Translations under genes and position numbers: made by a program
The notes under the pieces: model-generated
Seen by the model: only the letters and a program-made list of their open reading frames with translations
The model's database searches: none
Told to the model about the DNA's origin: nothing
Shown here: positions 55,763 to 64,000 of the stretch, piece by piece
Layout of the letters: each line of letters starts with the position of its first letter
Numbering within the stretch: the stretch's first letter is position 1
DNA from: Microbacterium rhizosphaerae
GTDB taxonomy: Bacteria > Actinomycetota > Actinomycetes > Actinomycetales > Microbacteriaceae
DNA: 64,000 nt
Assembly (NCBI RefSeq): GCF_034120055.1
Contig: NZ_CP139368.1
Coordinates: 3,534,001-3,598,000 of the forward strand
Direction of reading: 5' to 3'

Positions 55763-56215
55763 TCAGGCGTAGAAGCGGTAGATCCCGCGCGCGACGACGG
55801 CGGGCTTGGTGGCGCCCTCGATCTCGATGGTCTGCTCGACGGCGAGCTGGTAGCCGCCGGGCACCTCGATGACCTCGGCGACGACCGCGTGCATCCGCAC
55901 ATTCGCGCCGACCTTCACGGGCGACACGAACCGCACCCTGTCGAGCCCGTAGTTGACCTTGGTCGTGACGCCCTCGACCTCGAGGAGGTCGGTCCAGAAG
56001 CGCACTGCGAGCGACAGGGTGAGGAAGCCGTGCGCGATCGGCGCGCCGAACGGGCCGTCGGCCGCGCGGGCGGGGTCGACGTGGATCCACTGGTGGTCGT
56101 CGGTGGCGTCGGCGAAGACGTCCACCCGCTCCTGGGTGATCTCGAGCCAGTCGGTGACGCCGAGGTCGGTGCCGGCGAGTCCGGCGAGGTCCGCATACGC
56201 GATGGTCGTGGTCAT
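55763..56215 (-). CDS. couM: MaoC-family enoyl-CoA hydratase, probable hydroxycinnamoyl-CoA hydratase
   Basis: A 150-residue single hot-dog hydratase. FADATDDHQWIHVDPARAADGPFGAPIAHGFLTLSL is the hydratase-2 motif with Asp40 and His45 as the catalytic pair. It would add water across the double bond of the cinnamoyl-CoA thioester. GAAAGG precedes the ATG. It lies 23 bp after the amidohydrolase gene and 42 bp before the ligase gene on the same strand. Confidence 0.75.
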   Translation of the reverse strand: MTTTIAYADLAGLAGTDLGVTDWLEITQERVDVFADATDDHQWIHVDPARAADGPFGAPIAHGFLTLSLAVRFWTDLLEVEGVTTKVNYGLDRVRFVSPVKVGANVRMHAVVAEVIEVPGGYQLAVEQTIEIEGATKPAVVARGIYRFYA

Positions 56216-56238
56216 GGGGTGCCTTTCGGGAGCGGGAT

Positions 56239-57120
56239 TCAGAGACCGAGCAGACGGATGGCATTGCCCGTGAGGATGCCGGGCATCACCTCGGGTTTGA
56301 GGGCCACACCCTCGGCATCCCGCATCCATCGATCCGGGGTGAGGAGGGGGAAGTCCGAGCCGAACAGCACCCGGTCCTTGAGATACGAGTTCGCCGCGCG
56401 CACGAGCGACTCGGGGAAGTACTTCGGGCTCCAGCCCGACAGGTCGATCCATGTGTTGTGCTTGTGCGTCGCGACCGAGAGCGCCTCGTCCTGCCAGGGC
56501 ACGGACGGGTGCGCCATCACGATCCGCAGGTCGGGGAAGTCCGCGGCGACGCCGTCGAGCAGCATCGGATTCGACAGGGCGAGCCGCAGCCCGCGCCCGC
56601 CGGGGAGCCCCGCGCCGATCCCCGTCTGGCCGGTGTGGAACAGCGCCGGCAGACCCGCATCCTGGATCGCGGCATAAAGCGGGTACCAGCGCTCCTCGCT
56701 CGGGTCGAAGCCCTGCACCGTCGGGTGGAACTTGAACCCACGCACGCCGCTGACCTCGGCGAGCGCGCGGATCCGGTCGACGGCGTCCGGCCGGTGCGGG
56801 TCGACCGAGCCGTACGGGATCAGCACATCGTTGTGGCGCGCCGCGCCTGCCGCGATCCCGGCGCTCGAGATGGGCGGCTCGCCGAGGTTCGTCTCGGCAT
56901 CCACGGTGAAGACGACCGCCGCCATGCGCCGCTCGCGGTAGTACTCGGCGATGCTGTGAAGATCCGGACGCGGCCCGTCGGCCTTGAAGTATTTGGAAGC
57001 CGCCTCCTGCAGATCGGCCGGCAGCGACGAGTGGCCGTGGTCGTCGACCTCGATGTGCACGTGCGTGTCGATCGCGACGAGCGCGTCGACGTCGACCGCC
57101 GATTCGTAGCGGGTGGTCAC
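56239..57120 (-). CDS. couO: Amidohydrolase, probable beta-ketoacyl-CoA hydrolase
   Basis: A 293-residue amidohydrolase_2-type TIM barrel. VAIDTHVHIE holds the HxH metal pair, FKFHPTVQGFDP and IVMAHPSVPW supply further ligands and VLFGSDFPLLTPDRW the C-terminal Asp256. In Rhodococcus CouO the equivalent metal ligand is Asp257, and that enzyme removes the two-carbon unit from the 4-hydroxyphenyl-beta-ketoacyl-CoA. The GTG start overlaps the SDR stop (GTGA), so the two steps are coupled in translation. The assignment depends on operon context. Confidence 0.72.
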   Translation of the reverse strand: MTTRYESAVDVDALVAIDTHVHIEVDDHGHSSLPADLQEAASKYFKADGPRPDLHSIAEYYRERRMAAVVFTVDAETNLGEPPISSAGIAAGAARHNDVLIPYGSVDPHRPDAVDRIRALAEVSGVRGFKFHPTVQGFDPSEERWYPLYAAIQDAGLPALFHTGQTGIGAGLPGGRGLRLALSNPMLLDGVAADFPDLRIVMAHPSVPWQDEALSVATHKHNTWIDLSGWSPKYFPESLVRAANSYLKDRVLFGSDFPLLTPDRWMRDAEGVALKPEVMPGILTGNAIRLLGL

Positions 57121-58034
57121 CGCCGGAGCTCCTCGGGCAGCGGCGGGAAGCTCTCCCCTACCGACTGCTGACGCTCGGCGGCGACCTCGGGGAACTCCTC
57201 GCGCAGCGACTCGTACGACCATCCGCCCTCGTGATAGGTGGTGAAGACGGGCTCGGGATGCGACCACACCTGCAGCCGGTCGCCGCCGATGCCGATCGCC
57301 TGGCCGGTGACGCCCGAGGCGTCGTCCGAGGCGAGGTAGGCGATCAGGCCCGCGACGTCGTCGGAGGTGCCGAACCCGAGGTCGTGCCGGAAGAACGCCG
57401 GCATCGCCTCGCCCTTCTCGTCGGCTTCGACCGCCGCGGCGAAGTACGGCACGGTGGCGGTCATCGCCGTCGCCGCCACCGGGATCACGGCGTTGACCGT
57501 GATCCCCGCGCGCTTCAGCTCCAGCGCCCACGTGCGTACCATCCCGACGATCCCCGCCTTGGCGGCCGCGTAGTTCGTCTGGCCGAAGTTGCCGCGCTGG
57601 CCCGTCGGCGAGCCGATGCAGATGATCCGGCCGGCGACCTCGTGCTCGCGCATCCAGCTCGCCGCCGCGCGCGCGCACGTGAACGTTCCCCGCAGGTGCA
57701 CGTTGACCACCGTGTCGAAGTCGTCGTCGCTCATCTTCCACAGCACGGTGTCGCGGAGGACGCCAGCGTTCGTGACGAGGATGTCGAGCCCGCCGAACGT
57801 GTCGACCGCCGTGCGCACGAGCTCCTCAGCCGTCGACGTCGGGCCCACCGGGGCCACAACGGCGACTGCGCGACCTCCGGCCGCCTCGATCGACGCCACT
57901 GCGTCGGCTGCGGTGTCGGCATCCACATCGTTGATGACGACGGATGCGCCTTGCCGCGCCAGCTCCTGCGCGTATGCCAGTCCCAGCCCGCGTCCCGATC
58001 CGGTCACGACGGCGACCTTGCCCTCCAGCGTCAT
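57117..58034 (-). CDS. couN: Short-chain dehydrogenase, probable beta-hydroxyacyl-CoA dehydrogenase
   Basis: A 305-residue SDR. VAVVTGSGRGLGLA is the NAD(P)-binding glycine motif (residues 8-20), TNAG is at 88-91, and the catalytic triad is Ser142, Tyr155 and Lys159 (YAAAK). The chain has about 50 extra C-terminal residues, as in multifunctional-enzyme-type hydroxyacyl-CoA dehydrogenases. GAGGAGAGG precedes the ATG. It is the first gene of the leftward operon, facing the MarR gene across two linked palindromes. The role in side-chain beta-oxidation is inferred from the operon. Confidence 0.75.
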   Translation of the reverse strand: MTLEGKVAVVTGSGRGLGLAYAQELARQGASVVINDVDADTAADAVASIEAAGGRAVAVVAPVGPTSTAEELVRTAVDTFGGLDILVTNAGVLRDTVLWKMSDDDFDTVVNVHLRGTFTCARAAASWMREHEVAGRIICIGSPTGQRGNFGQTNYAAAKAGIVGMVRTWALELKRAGITVNAVIPVAATAMTATVPYFAAAVEADEKGEAMPAFFRHDLGFGTSDDVAGLIAYLASDDASGVTGQAIGIGGDRLQVWSHPEPVFTTYHEGGWSYESLREEFPEVAAERQQSVGESFPPLPEELRR

Positions 58035-58075
58035 AGCTGCCTCTCCTCACTGCGGATTCCGTGGTTATGGAATCA

Positions 58076-58099
58076 CACAATAATTGTGATTGTCAATCA
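58076..58099. promoter_or_regulatory. Two overlapping palindromes, probable CouR operator
   Basis: CACAAT-A-ATTGTG (58076-58088) and TGATTG-T-CAATCA (58087-58099) are both perfect 13-bp inverted repeats and share two bases. They lie 42 bp from the SDR start and 32 bp from the MarR start, a good place for co-repression of both directions. Confidence 0.7.
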
Positions 58100-58131
58100 T
58101 TGAGTTGCAGCATCGTTGCTACGATGGCTCC

Positions 58132-58584
58132 GTGGGCAGCCTGGAGGAGACCGAGACCGCGCTGAGCGAGGACATCAGCTTCTTACTCGCGCGCGCCAGC
58201 GCTCTGTCCGTCGCCGCGGCGAACGCGGCGCTGGCGCCGCACGGGCTCCGGGCCCGCTCGTACTCCGTGCTCACGATCGTGGTCGAGGGGCTGAACCCGT
58301 CGCAGAAGGACCTCGCCGAGTTCCTCCGGCTCGATCCCAGCCAGGTGGTCGCCATCGTGGACGAGCTCGAAGGGCGCGGGCTGGTCGAACGAACGCCGGA
58401 TCCGGCCGACCGGCGGGCGAAGATCATCACGCCGACGCCCGACGGCACCGAGCTGCAGGCGGACGCCGCGAGCGCCGTGAGTGAGGCCGAGCGGTCGACG
58501 CACGGGCTCCTGTCACCGAAGGAGCGCCGGCAGGTCGCGGAACTGCTGCGCCGTCTCGCCTTTCCGGGCGACCGATCCGCCTAG
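58132..58584 (+). CDS. couR: MarR-family regulator, probable CouR
   Basis: A 150-residue winged-helix regulator. The HTH is at about residues 58-95 (LNPSQKDLAEFLRLDPSQVVAIVDELEGRGLVERTPDPADRRAKIITPT). I chose the GTG at 58132, exactly 6 nt after TACGAT; no Shine-Dalgarno exists and the frame upstream runs through the operator. It is divergent from the hydroxycinnamate-type operon, as a repressor released by a pathway CoA thioester would be; that effector is known for Rhodococcus CouR, not shown here. Confidence 0.75.
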   Translation: MGSLEETETALSEDISFLLARASALSVAAANAALAPHGLRARSYSVLTIVVEGLNPSQKDLAEFLRLDPSQVVAIVDELEGRGLVERTPDPADRRAKIITPTPDGTELQADAASAVSEAERSTHGLLSPKERRQVAELLRRLAFPGDRSA

Positions 58585-58644
58585 CCGCACGAGGGGGCCG
58601 CGCCGAGCGCGTACGCTTCCCCAGGGCGAACGTGAGGAGACCGC

Positions 58645-59799
58645 ATGCGGACGGTGGCCGTCAGCGTGGTGCTCATCGCCCTGAGCGCGATCGCCGTCCT
58701 GACCGGCCTCCTGCCCGTCTCCGATGTCGTGCACCTGTGGGGGCGCGTCTGGCCGATCCTCCTCTTCGTGACCGCGATCACCGTCGTCGCCGAGCTCGCC
58801 GCGGCGGCCGGCGTCTTCACGGCGCTCGCACGTCAGGTCGCGCGCGGGGGCCGCGGGCGCGCCTGGCTGCTGTGGCTGCTCGTGGTCGCGGTGGCGGCGA
58901 TCAGCACGGTGTTCCTGTCGCTGGACACCACCGCGGTGCTCCTCACCCCGGTCGTCGTCGTGCTCGCGCGCCAGGTCGGGCTGAATCCGCTGCCGTTCGC
59001 CCTCACGACGGTGTGGATGGCGAACACCGGCTCGCTGCTCCTGCCGATCTCGAACCTGACGAATCTCCTCGCGCAGCAGGCGATGGGCGATCTGCCGCCC
59101 GCGCAGTTCGTCGCGCTCATGTGGGCGGCCGCGCTCGTGGCCATGGTGCTCCCGATGGCGGTCGTGTTCCTGCTGTCCCGGCGCTCCCTGCTCGCCCGAT
59201 ACGAGCCCGCGGCGCGCGGCCGATCGTCCGACCCCGTGCTGTTCTGGACGACCGTCGCCGTGCTGATCGTGCTGATCCCGCTGCTCGTGTCGGGCATCCC
59301 GGTCTGGATGCCGTCGACGGCCGCCGCGCTCGTGCTGGCGGTGGCGTTCTTGGCACGCCAGCGAACCGCCGTCCGGCTCGGCCTCGTCCCCTGGCGCCTC
59401 CTGCTGTTCGCCGCCGCGCTCTTCCTGTTCGTCGCGGCGCTGCAGTCGGCCGGCCTCGGCGCGGTGCTCGGCCGCATCGCCGGTCAGGGCGAGTCGCCGC
59501 TCGCGCTGCTGCGCCTGTCACTGACCGGGATGCTGAGCGCCAACGCCGTCGACAACCTCCCCGCGTACCTCGCCCTCGAACCGGTCGCGGGCAGCCCGGT
59601 GCGCCTCGCCGCACTGCTGATCGGCGTCAACGTCGGCCCGCTCATCACGCCGTGGGCATCGCTCGCGACGCTGCTGTGGCACCAGCGCCTGACGGCGATG
59701 GATGCCGGCATCCGATGGCGCCGCTACATCCTGCTGGGCGCCGTCGTCGCACCGGTCACCGTCGTCGCATCCACCCTCGCGCTCGCACTGACGGCGTGA
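58645..59799 (+). CDS. ArsB/SLC13-like permease
   Basis: A 384-residue integral membrane protein with about ten helices, of the ion-transporter (IT) superfamily. STVFLSLDTTAVLLTPVVVVLARQVG, NTGSLLLPISNLTNLLAQQ and LSANAVDNLPAYLALEP are the conserved helix-hairpin segments seen in ArsB and related anion carriers. Arsenite export is one possibility, but no arsR, arsC or arsA is nearby, so dicarboxylate or other anion transport is equally open. GAGGAGA precedes the ATG. It converges on araA with 7 bp between stops. Confidence 0.85.
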   Translation: MRTVAVSVVLIALSAIAVLTGLLPVSDVVHLWGRVWPILLFVTAITVVAELAAAAGVFTALARQVARGGRGRAWLLWLLVVAVAAISTVFLSLDTTAVLLTPVVVVLARQVGLNPLPFALTTVWMANTGSLLLPISNLTNLLAQQAMGDLPPAQFVALMWAAALVAMVLPMAVVFLLSRRSLLARYEPAARGRSSDPVLFWTTVAVLIVLIPLLVSGIPVWMPSTAAALVLAVAFLARQRTAVRLGLVPWRLLLFAAALFLFVAALQSAGLGAVLGRIAGQGESPLALLRLSLTGMLSANAVDNLPAYLALEPVAGSPVRLAALLIGVNVGPLITPWASLATLLWHQRLTAMDAGIRWRRYILLGAVVAPVTVVASTLALALTA

Positions 59800-59806
59800 G
59801 CCGGAC

Positions 59807-61318
59807 TCAGAGGCCCTGTGCGAGGCGGTAGTACGCCTGGTTCCAGCGCAGCTCGCGCTGGAAGCCGCGCGCGGTCGTGTCGTCGTCGATGACGAGCAGC
59901 TCCGTGCCGGCGATCTCCGCGAAGTCGCGGAACACCTCGATGCCGACCGCCGTGGTCATGACCGTGTGATGTGCGGCGCCGGCCGCCAGCCAGCACGCCG
60001 CGGAGGTCGCGAAGTCGGGCTGCGGCTTCCACACCGCGCGGCCGACGGGGAGGTTCGGGAGGTCGGGGGCCTCGACGTTGTCGACGACGTTGGCCACGAG
60101 CCGGAACCGATCGCGCATGTCGCTCATCGCGACGACGACGGCCGGGCCGGGGTCGGCCGTGAACACGAGCCGCACCGGGTCGTCCTTGCCGCCGATGCCC
60201 AGCGGGTGGATCTCCAGTCGGGGCTTCGCCGAGGTCAGCGACGGCGAGACCTCGAGCATGTGCGCGCCGAGGATCTTCTCGTCGCCCGCCACGAGGTCGT
60301 ACGTGTAGTCCTCCATCAGGCTCGCGCCGCCGGGGAGGCCCGCGCCCATGACGTTCGCGACGCGTACGAGGATCGCCGTCTTCCAGTCGCCCTCGGCGCC
60401 GAAGCCGTAGCCCTCGGCCATGAGCCGCTGCACACCGAGACCGGGGAGCTGCTTCAGGGCGCCGAGGTCTTCGAACGATGTCGTGAAGGCGCCGAAGCCG
60501 CCCTCCTCGAGGAAGGAGCGCAGGCCCAGCTCGATCGCCGCACCGTCGCGCAGCGACTCGTGGCGGTCGCCGCCGGGCAGCAGTTCGGGCACGACGTCGT
60601 ACTGCTCGAGGTACTCGTCGACGAGCACGTCGACGTCCGCGGAGGCGACGGCATCCACCGCCTCGGCCAGCTCGTTGACGCCCCACGTGTTGACCTGCAC
60701 GCCGAAGCGGAGCTCCGCCTCGGTCTTGTCGCCCTCGGTGACCGCGACGTAGCGCATGTTGTCGCCGAAGCGGGCGAGCTTGAGGCTGCGCGCCGCCGCC
60801 CACCCAGCGGCGGCACGCTGCCAGTCTTCGATCTGCTGCCGCACGACCGGGTTCGAGACGTGCCCGACGACGGTCTTGCGCGCGACGCCCAGGCGCGTCT
60901 GGATGTAGCCGAACTCGCGGTCTCCGTGCGCGGCCTGGTTGAGGTTCATGAAGTCGAAGTCGATGTCGGCCCATGGCAGCTCGACGTTGGCCTGCGTGTG
61001 CAGGTGCAGCAGGGGCTTGCGCAGCGCGTCGAGGCCGCCGATCCACATCTTCGCGGGGCTGAACGTGTGCATCCACGCGATGACGCCGATCACGTCGTCA
61101 CGCGAGTTCGCGTCGAGCGCGAGGCGACGGATGCCGTCCGCCTCGATCAGCACGGGCTTGAAGACGACGCGCACCGGCAGCTCGGACAGACCGGATGCCA
61201 CGCCCTGCGCCTGCTCGGCCACCTGGCGCAGGGTCTCCTCGCCGTAGAGGCTCTGGCTGCCCGTGACGAACCACACCTCGTAGGTGTCGAGGGAGGTCGG
61301 CAGTGCGGTGCGGGTCAT
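59807..61318 (-). CDS. araA: L-arabinose isomerase
   Basis: A 503-residue enzyme that converts L-arabinose to L-ribulose using Mn2+. [25 protein letters not shown] is the standard N terminus, [15 protein letters not shown] and [13 protein letters not shown] line the active site, and [19 protein letters not shown] and [10 protein letters not shown] carry the metal ligands. It is the last gene in the araD-araB-araA order, 26 bp after araB. Confidence 0.96.
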   Translation of the reverse strand: MTRTALPTSLDTYEVWFVTGSQSLYGEETLRQVAEQAQGVASGLSELPVRVVFKPVLIEADGIRRLALDANSRDDVIGVIAWMHTFSPAKMWIGGLDALRKPLLHLHTQANVELPWADIDFDFMNLNQAAHGDREFGYIQTRLGVARKTVVGHVSNPVVRQQIEDWQRAAAGWAAARSLKLARFGDNMRYVAVTEGDKTEAELRFGVQVNTWGVNELAEAVDAVASADVDVLVDEYLEQYDVVPELLPGGDRHESLRDGAAIELGLRSFLEEGGFGAFTTSFEDLGALKQLPGLGVQRLMAEGYGFGAEGDWKTAILVRVANVMGAGLPGGASLMEDYTYDLVAGDEKILGAHMLEVSPSLTSAKPRLEIHPLGIGGKDDPVRLVFTADPGPAVVVAMSDMRDRFRLVANVVDNVEAPDLPNLPVGRAVWKPQPDFATSAACWLAAGAAHHTVMTTAVGIEVFRDFAEIAGTELLVIDDDTTARGFQRELRWNQAYYRLAQGL

Positions 61319-61344
61319 GCGGATGGTCCTTTCGGTTCCGGCGC

Positions 61345-62988
61345 TCAGCGGCCGGTGGCGAGGGTTCGGGCGGCGGCGGCCTCGACGGCGAGCCCGGCGC
61401 GGTAACGGTCGAGGTAGGCGGCGAAGCCGGCGACATCCGAGGGATCGGGGTCGGCGATGTCGATCGCGGCGCCCGAGAAGACGCGGTCGTCGAGGTAGGC
61501 GGCGAGGGAGGCGCCGGAGGCGGCGCGCGCGTAGGCCGCGAGCACGGCGATGCCCCACGCTCCGCCCTCGCTCGCGCTGTCGCCGACCGCGACCGGGGCA
61601 TCGAGCGCCGCGGCGAGGAATCGCTGTGCGACCCCCGCCGTGCGGAAGAGCCCGCCGTGCGCGAACATGCGGTCGAGCTCGACGCCCTCGGCATCCAGCA
61701 CCCGCATGCCGAGCGCGAGCGTGGCGAACACGCCGTAGACCTGGGCCCGCGCGAAGTTGCCGAGCGTGAAGGCGCTGTCGGGCGTGCGGACGACAAGCGG
61801 ACGCCCTTCGTCGAGCCCCACGATCGGCTCGCCCGCGAGCTGGTTGTAGGCGAGGAGTCCCCCGGCATCGGCGTCGCCGTCGAGCGCTTCGCGCAGCAGC
61901 ACGTCGAACACGGCGTCGGTGTCGACTGCGGTACCGGCGGCAGCCGCAGAGCCCTCCGAGAGCGCGGCTCGGGGGCGCCCTGAAAGCGCCGCGGCGAAGC
62001 GGCCGAACAGCCCGGCCCAGGCGCCCAGCTCGCTCGCGCCGTTGTTGCAGTGGACCATGGCCACGGCGTCCCCGCACGGCGTCGTCACGAGATCGAGCTC
62101 GTGGTGCACGCTCTCGAGCGGCCGCTCCAGCACGACCATCGCGAAGATGCTGGTGCCCGCGCTGACGTTGCCGGTGCGGGGCGCGACGGCGTTCGTCGCG
62201 ACCATCCCGGTGCCGGCATCGCCCTCGGGCGGGCAGAACGGGATGCCGGCGGCCAGCGAACCGGTCGGGTCGAGGAGCCCCGCGCCCTCCGCGGTCAGCG
62301 CCCCGCCGGGCGACCCGGCGGTGAGCACGCGCGGCAGCAGCGTCGACAGGGCGGGGATCCGCCCGGCGGCGAGGCCGTCGTAGGTCGCGAGGAGGAACGC
62401 GTCGTAGTCGCGCGTCGCCGAGTCGATCGGGAACATGCCCGAGGCGTCGCCGACGCCGAGCACCTTCTCGCCCGTGAGCCTCCAGTGCACATAGCCGGCG
62501 AGGGTCGTGACGAACCGCACGTCGGGCACGTGCGGTTCGCCGTCGAGCACGGCCTGGTGCAGGTGCGCGATCGACCAGCGCAGCGGGATGTTCAGGCCGA
62601 ACAGCTCGGTCAGCTCGGCGGATGCGACGCCCGTGCTGGTGTTGCGCCACGTCCGGAACGGGACGAGCAGCTCGCCGTGCCCGTCGAACGCGAGGTAGCC
62701 GTGCATCATCGCGGAGACGCCGATGGCGCCGAACGTCGTCGGACGCACGCCGTGGCGGGACTCGGCATCCCGGACCAGGTCGGCGTAGGAGGCCTGCAGG
62801 CCCGCCCATACGTCCGCGAGGTCGTAGGTCCACAGGCCGTCCGCGAGGCGGTTCTCCCACTCGTGGGCGCCGGTGGCGAGCACGCTCGAGGGGTCGTCCG
62901 CATCCACGAGGCACGCCTTGATGCGCGTCGAGCCCAGCTCGATGCCGAGTGCGGTGCGGCCGGCGGCGAGGGAATCGGCGGCGGTCAT
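61345..62988 (-). CDS. araB: L-ribulokinase-type FGGY kinase
   Basis: A 547-residue carbohydrate kinase. [18 protein letters not shown] is the N-terminal phosphate loop, MMHGYLAFD and TWRNTSTG the sugar-binding segments, [14 protein letters not shown] holds the catalytic Asp, SAGTSIF is the second phosphate motif, and [18 protein letters not shown] binds adenosine. It phosphorylates L-ribulose to L-ribulose 5-phosphate in this operon. It is closer to the long xylulokinase-like FGGY group found in Actinobacteria than to enterobacterial AraB. The ATG overlaps the araD stop (ATGA). Confidence 0.9.
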   Translation of the reverse strand: MTAADSLAAGRTALGIELGSTRIKACLVDADDPSSVLATGAHEWENRLADGLWTYDLADVWAGLQASYADLVRDAESRHGVRPTTFGAIGVSAMMHGYLAFDGHGELLVPFRTWRNTSTGVASAELTELFGLNIPLRWSIAHLHQAVLDGEPHVPDVRFVTTLAGYVHWRLTGEKVLGVGDASGMFPIDSATRDYDAFLLATYDGLAAGRIPALSTLLPRVLTAGSPGGALTAEGAGLLDPTGSLAAGIPFCPPEGDAGTGMVATNAVAPRTGNVSAGTSIFAMVVLERPLESVHHELDLVTTPCGDAVAMVHCNNGASELGAWAGLFGRFAAALSGRPRAALSEGSAAAAGTAVDTDAVFDVLLREALDGDADAGGLLAYNQLAGEPIVGLDEGRPLVVRTPDSAFTLGNFARAQVYGVFATLALGMRVLDAEGVELDRMFAHGGLFRTAGVAQRFLAAALDAPVAVGDSASEGGAWGIAVLAAYARAASGASLAAYLDDRVFSGAAIDIADPDPSDVAGFAAYLDRYRAGLAVEAAAARTLATGR

Positions 62989-63701
62989 GACGAGGTCCGC
63001 CGCGCGTCGGCCGCCTGGCCGTACACGTTCTGGTAGCGGCCGTACAGGCTGTCGATCGCCTGCTGCGGGATGGGGATGAGCGGCCCGGCCTGGCGCGCGA
63101 TGTGCACGGTGCGGGCGACGTCCTCGACCATGACCGCGGCCTTGACGGCATCCTTCGCGGAGACGCCGATCGTGAACGGGCCGTGGTTCTGCATGAGCAC
63201 CGCACGCGACCGGTGGCCGGTGAGGGTCTCGACGATCCCCCGGCCGATCGAGTCGTCGCCGATGATCGCGAACGGGCCGACCGGGATCGGGCCGCCGAAC
63301 TCGTCGGCCATCGCCGTGATGACGCAGGGGATCTCCTCGCCACGCGCGGCCCACGCCACCGCATACGTGGAGTGCGTGTGCACGACGCCACCGACCTCGG
63401 GCATGTGGCGGTAGACGTAGGCGTGCGCGGCGGTGTCGCTCGACGGGCTGCGCTCGCTGCCGGGGCTGCCCGGCACGACGACGCCGTCGAGATCGCACAG
63501 GATCATGTTCTCCGGCGCGAGATCGTCGTACGAGACGCCCGACGGCTTGATGACGAACAGGTCGGCGCCCGGCACGCGGCCCGAGACGTTGCCGCCGGTC
63601 CACACCACGAGGCCGTACCGGACGAGCTCGCCGTGCAGCGCGGCCACTTCCGCGCGGACCCGCGCGATGGCGGCCTCGGTGCTCGGGTCGAACGTGGTCA
63701 C
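62985..63701 (-). CDS. araD: L-ribulose-5-phosphate 4-epimerase
   Basis: A 238-residue class II aldolase-fold zinc enzyme that converts L-ribulose 5-phosphate to D-xylulose 5-phosphate, joining arabinose and xylose catabolism. TGGNVSGR and [10 protein letters not shown] bind phosphate, the zinc histidines are in [15 protein letters not shown] and the C-terminal NHGPF, and [14 protein letters not shown] is typical. The GTG start at 63701 has GAGGAGG five bases upstream. It is the first gene of the ara operon, behind a LacI-type palindrome. Confidence 0.95.
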   Translation of the reverse strand: MTTFDPSTEAAIARVRAEVAALHGELVRYGLVVWTGGNVSGRVPGADLFVIKPSGVSYDDLAPENMILCDLDGVVVPGSPGSERSPSSDTAAHAYVYRHMPEVGGVVHTHSTYAVAWAARGEEIPCVITAMADEFGGPIPVGPFAIIGDDSIGRGIVETLTGHRSRAVLMQNHGPFTIGVSAKDAVKAAVMVEDVARTVHIARQAGPLIPIPQQAIDSLYGRYQNVYGQAADARRTSS

Positions 63702-63730
63702 GCTGCCTCCTCGGTGCGTCGTCTCTTGAA

Positions 63731-63744
63731 TGTTACCGGTAACA
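63731..63744. promoter_or_regulatory. LacI-type operator upstream of araD
   Basis: TGTTACCGGTAACA is a perfect 14-bp palindrome with a central CG, the form recognised by LacI/GalR-family sugar repressors. It lies 30-43 bp upstream of the araD start. Confidence 0.7.
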
Positions 63745-63770
63745 GTCTCCGAACACCACGTGGTGGGCGC

Positions 63771-63829
63771 GGTGATCCGGCGAATATCGGGCGGATTCGT
63801 CCGAATCGCCCGATATTCGCCGGATCACC
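63771..63829. repeat. 59-nt nearly perfect hairpin between the ara operon and the upstream gene
   Basis: The outer arms 63771-63792 and 63808-63829 are perfectly complementary over 22 bp. After a bulged G at 63793, GATTCG and CGAATC continue the stem to a 2-nt centre. It starts 35 bp beyond the stop of the gene at 63864 and could be its terminator, although no T tract follows, or a dispersed palindromic element. CACCACGTGGTG (63754-63765) is another perfect palindrome beside it. Confidence 0.75.
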
Positions 63830-63863
63830 GGGCCTCGGCCGGATCCCGCAGCAGCACGTGCCC

Positions 63864-64000
63864 TCAGGCCCGCACCCCGGTCTCGACCGCGACCGCGACC
63901 GTGCGTCCGTCGGACGCGGTCACATCGTGTGTCGGGCCGGTCAGCCGCATCGTCGCCGAAGTGTCCCGCTCCTCGCACGAGGGACCGACCCACAGCTCGA
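63864..64000 (-). CDS. C-terminal end of a protein, 5' part outside the window
   Basis: An open frame enters from the right edge and ends at TGA (63864-63866). The last 44 residues begin ELWVGPSCEERDTSATMRLT and end VAVAVETGVRA. The ELWVGPS segment resembles the end of LacI-type regulators (TELVVRxS), which would fit the palindrome before araD, but the 25-residue extension is not typical. A carbohydrate-related enzyme is an alternative. Confidence 0.5.
   Translation of the reverse strand, partial: ELWVGPSCEERDTSATMRLTGPTHDVTASDGRTVAVAVETGVRA

Noticed and set aside
58645..59799. Permease as a hydroxycinnamate importer (CouT)
   Set aside because: Known CouT is an MFS carrier; this protein is of the ArsB/SLC13 type with different helix motifs.
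63754..63765. CACCACGTGGTG palindrome as a separate operator
   Set aside because: It is perfectly symmetric, but no regulator or promoter position supports it more than the LacI-type site next to it; noted only with the hairpin.

Overview
The window is high-GC (about 70 percent) bacterial chromosome with tightly packed genes on both strands, many ATGA or GTGA stop/start overlaps and frequent GTG and TTG starts. Codon use, leaderless promoters and gene content (DUF222/HNH gene, ROK and MarR regulators, secreted low-complexity efflux adaptors) point to an actinobacterium of the Microbacteriaceae, most likely Microbacterium or a close relative. No rRNA, tRNA, CRISPR array, transposase or phage gene was seen. 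The genes read as those of a plant-debris degrader.

Layout. 1-3940: the truncated 5' part of a ROK repressor divergent from xylAB (xylose isomerase and xylulokinase), then a MarR gene converging on xylB. 3966-8521: an FMN reductase facing a 40-bp dyad, a CopB-type copper ATPase with a DUF1622 partner under a CsoR-like site, a possible small RNA, and a CE7 acetyl xylan esterase. 8567-18080: a DUF2207 membrane protein, a MarR regulator, a YbhF/YbhS-like ABC exporter with its TetR regulator, a fatty-acid alpha-dioxygenase-like heme peroxidase and L-serine dehydratase. 18234-24129: a five-gene MacAB-like export operon with two HlyD-type adaptors and a lipoprotein. 24204-31885: an unknown protein, a VOC protein, an aldo/keto reductase, a secreted metallophosphatase behind PHO-box-like repeats, a beta-propeller lipoprotein, and a flavohemoglobin / DivIVA / truncated hemoglobin operon. 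32053-37809: a circularly permuted secreted GH3 glucosidase with two ROK regulators.

37914-45661 is a protocatechuate/gallate 4,5-cleavage (lig) operon read leftward: ligJ, ligK, ligI, a fused ligAB, ligC, an aldo/keto reductase and a signal-less ModA-like protein, with a divergent LysR activator. The 4-oxalomesaconate tautomerase needed before LigJ is not present under its usual family (LigU/GalD), so the ModA-like protein is a candidate for that step. 45674-53760 holds assorted small regulators, a nucleotidyltransferase-like protein, a GNAT, a DUF222/HNH protein, a small stress cluster ending in CsbD, and divergent ribokinase and nucleoside hydrolase genes. 53770-58584 has panD and an operon that fits the hydroxycinnamate beta-oxidative pathway known from Rhodococcus (couN, couO, couM, couL with divergent MarR couR). 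58645-64000 has an ArsB/SLC13-like permease and the araDBA operon behind a LacI-type palindrome, and the tail of one more gene.

Together: the acetyl xylan esterase and GH3 enzyme release sugars, xylAB and araDBA feed pentoses to the pentose phosphate pathway, cou enzymes shorten p-coumarate/ferulate-type acids to hydroxybenzoates, and lig enzymes take protocatechuate to pyruvate and oxaloacetate. Assignments rest on reading the translated sequence and remembered family motifs; no database search was run.
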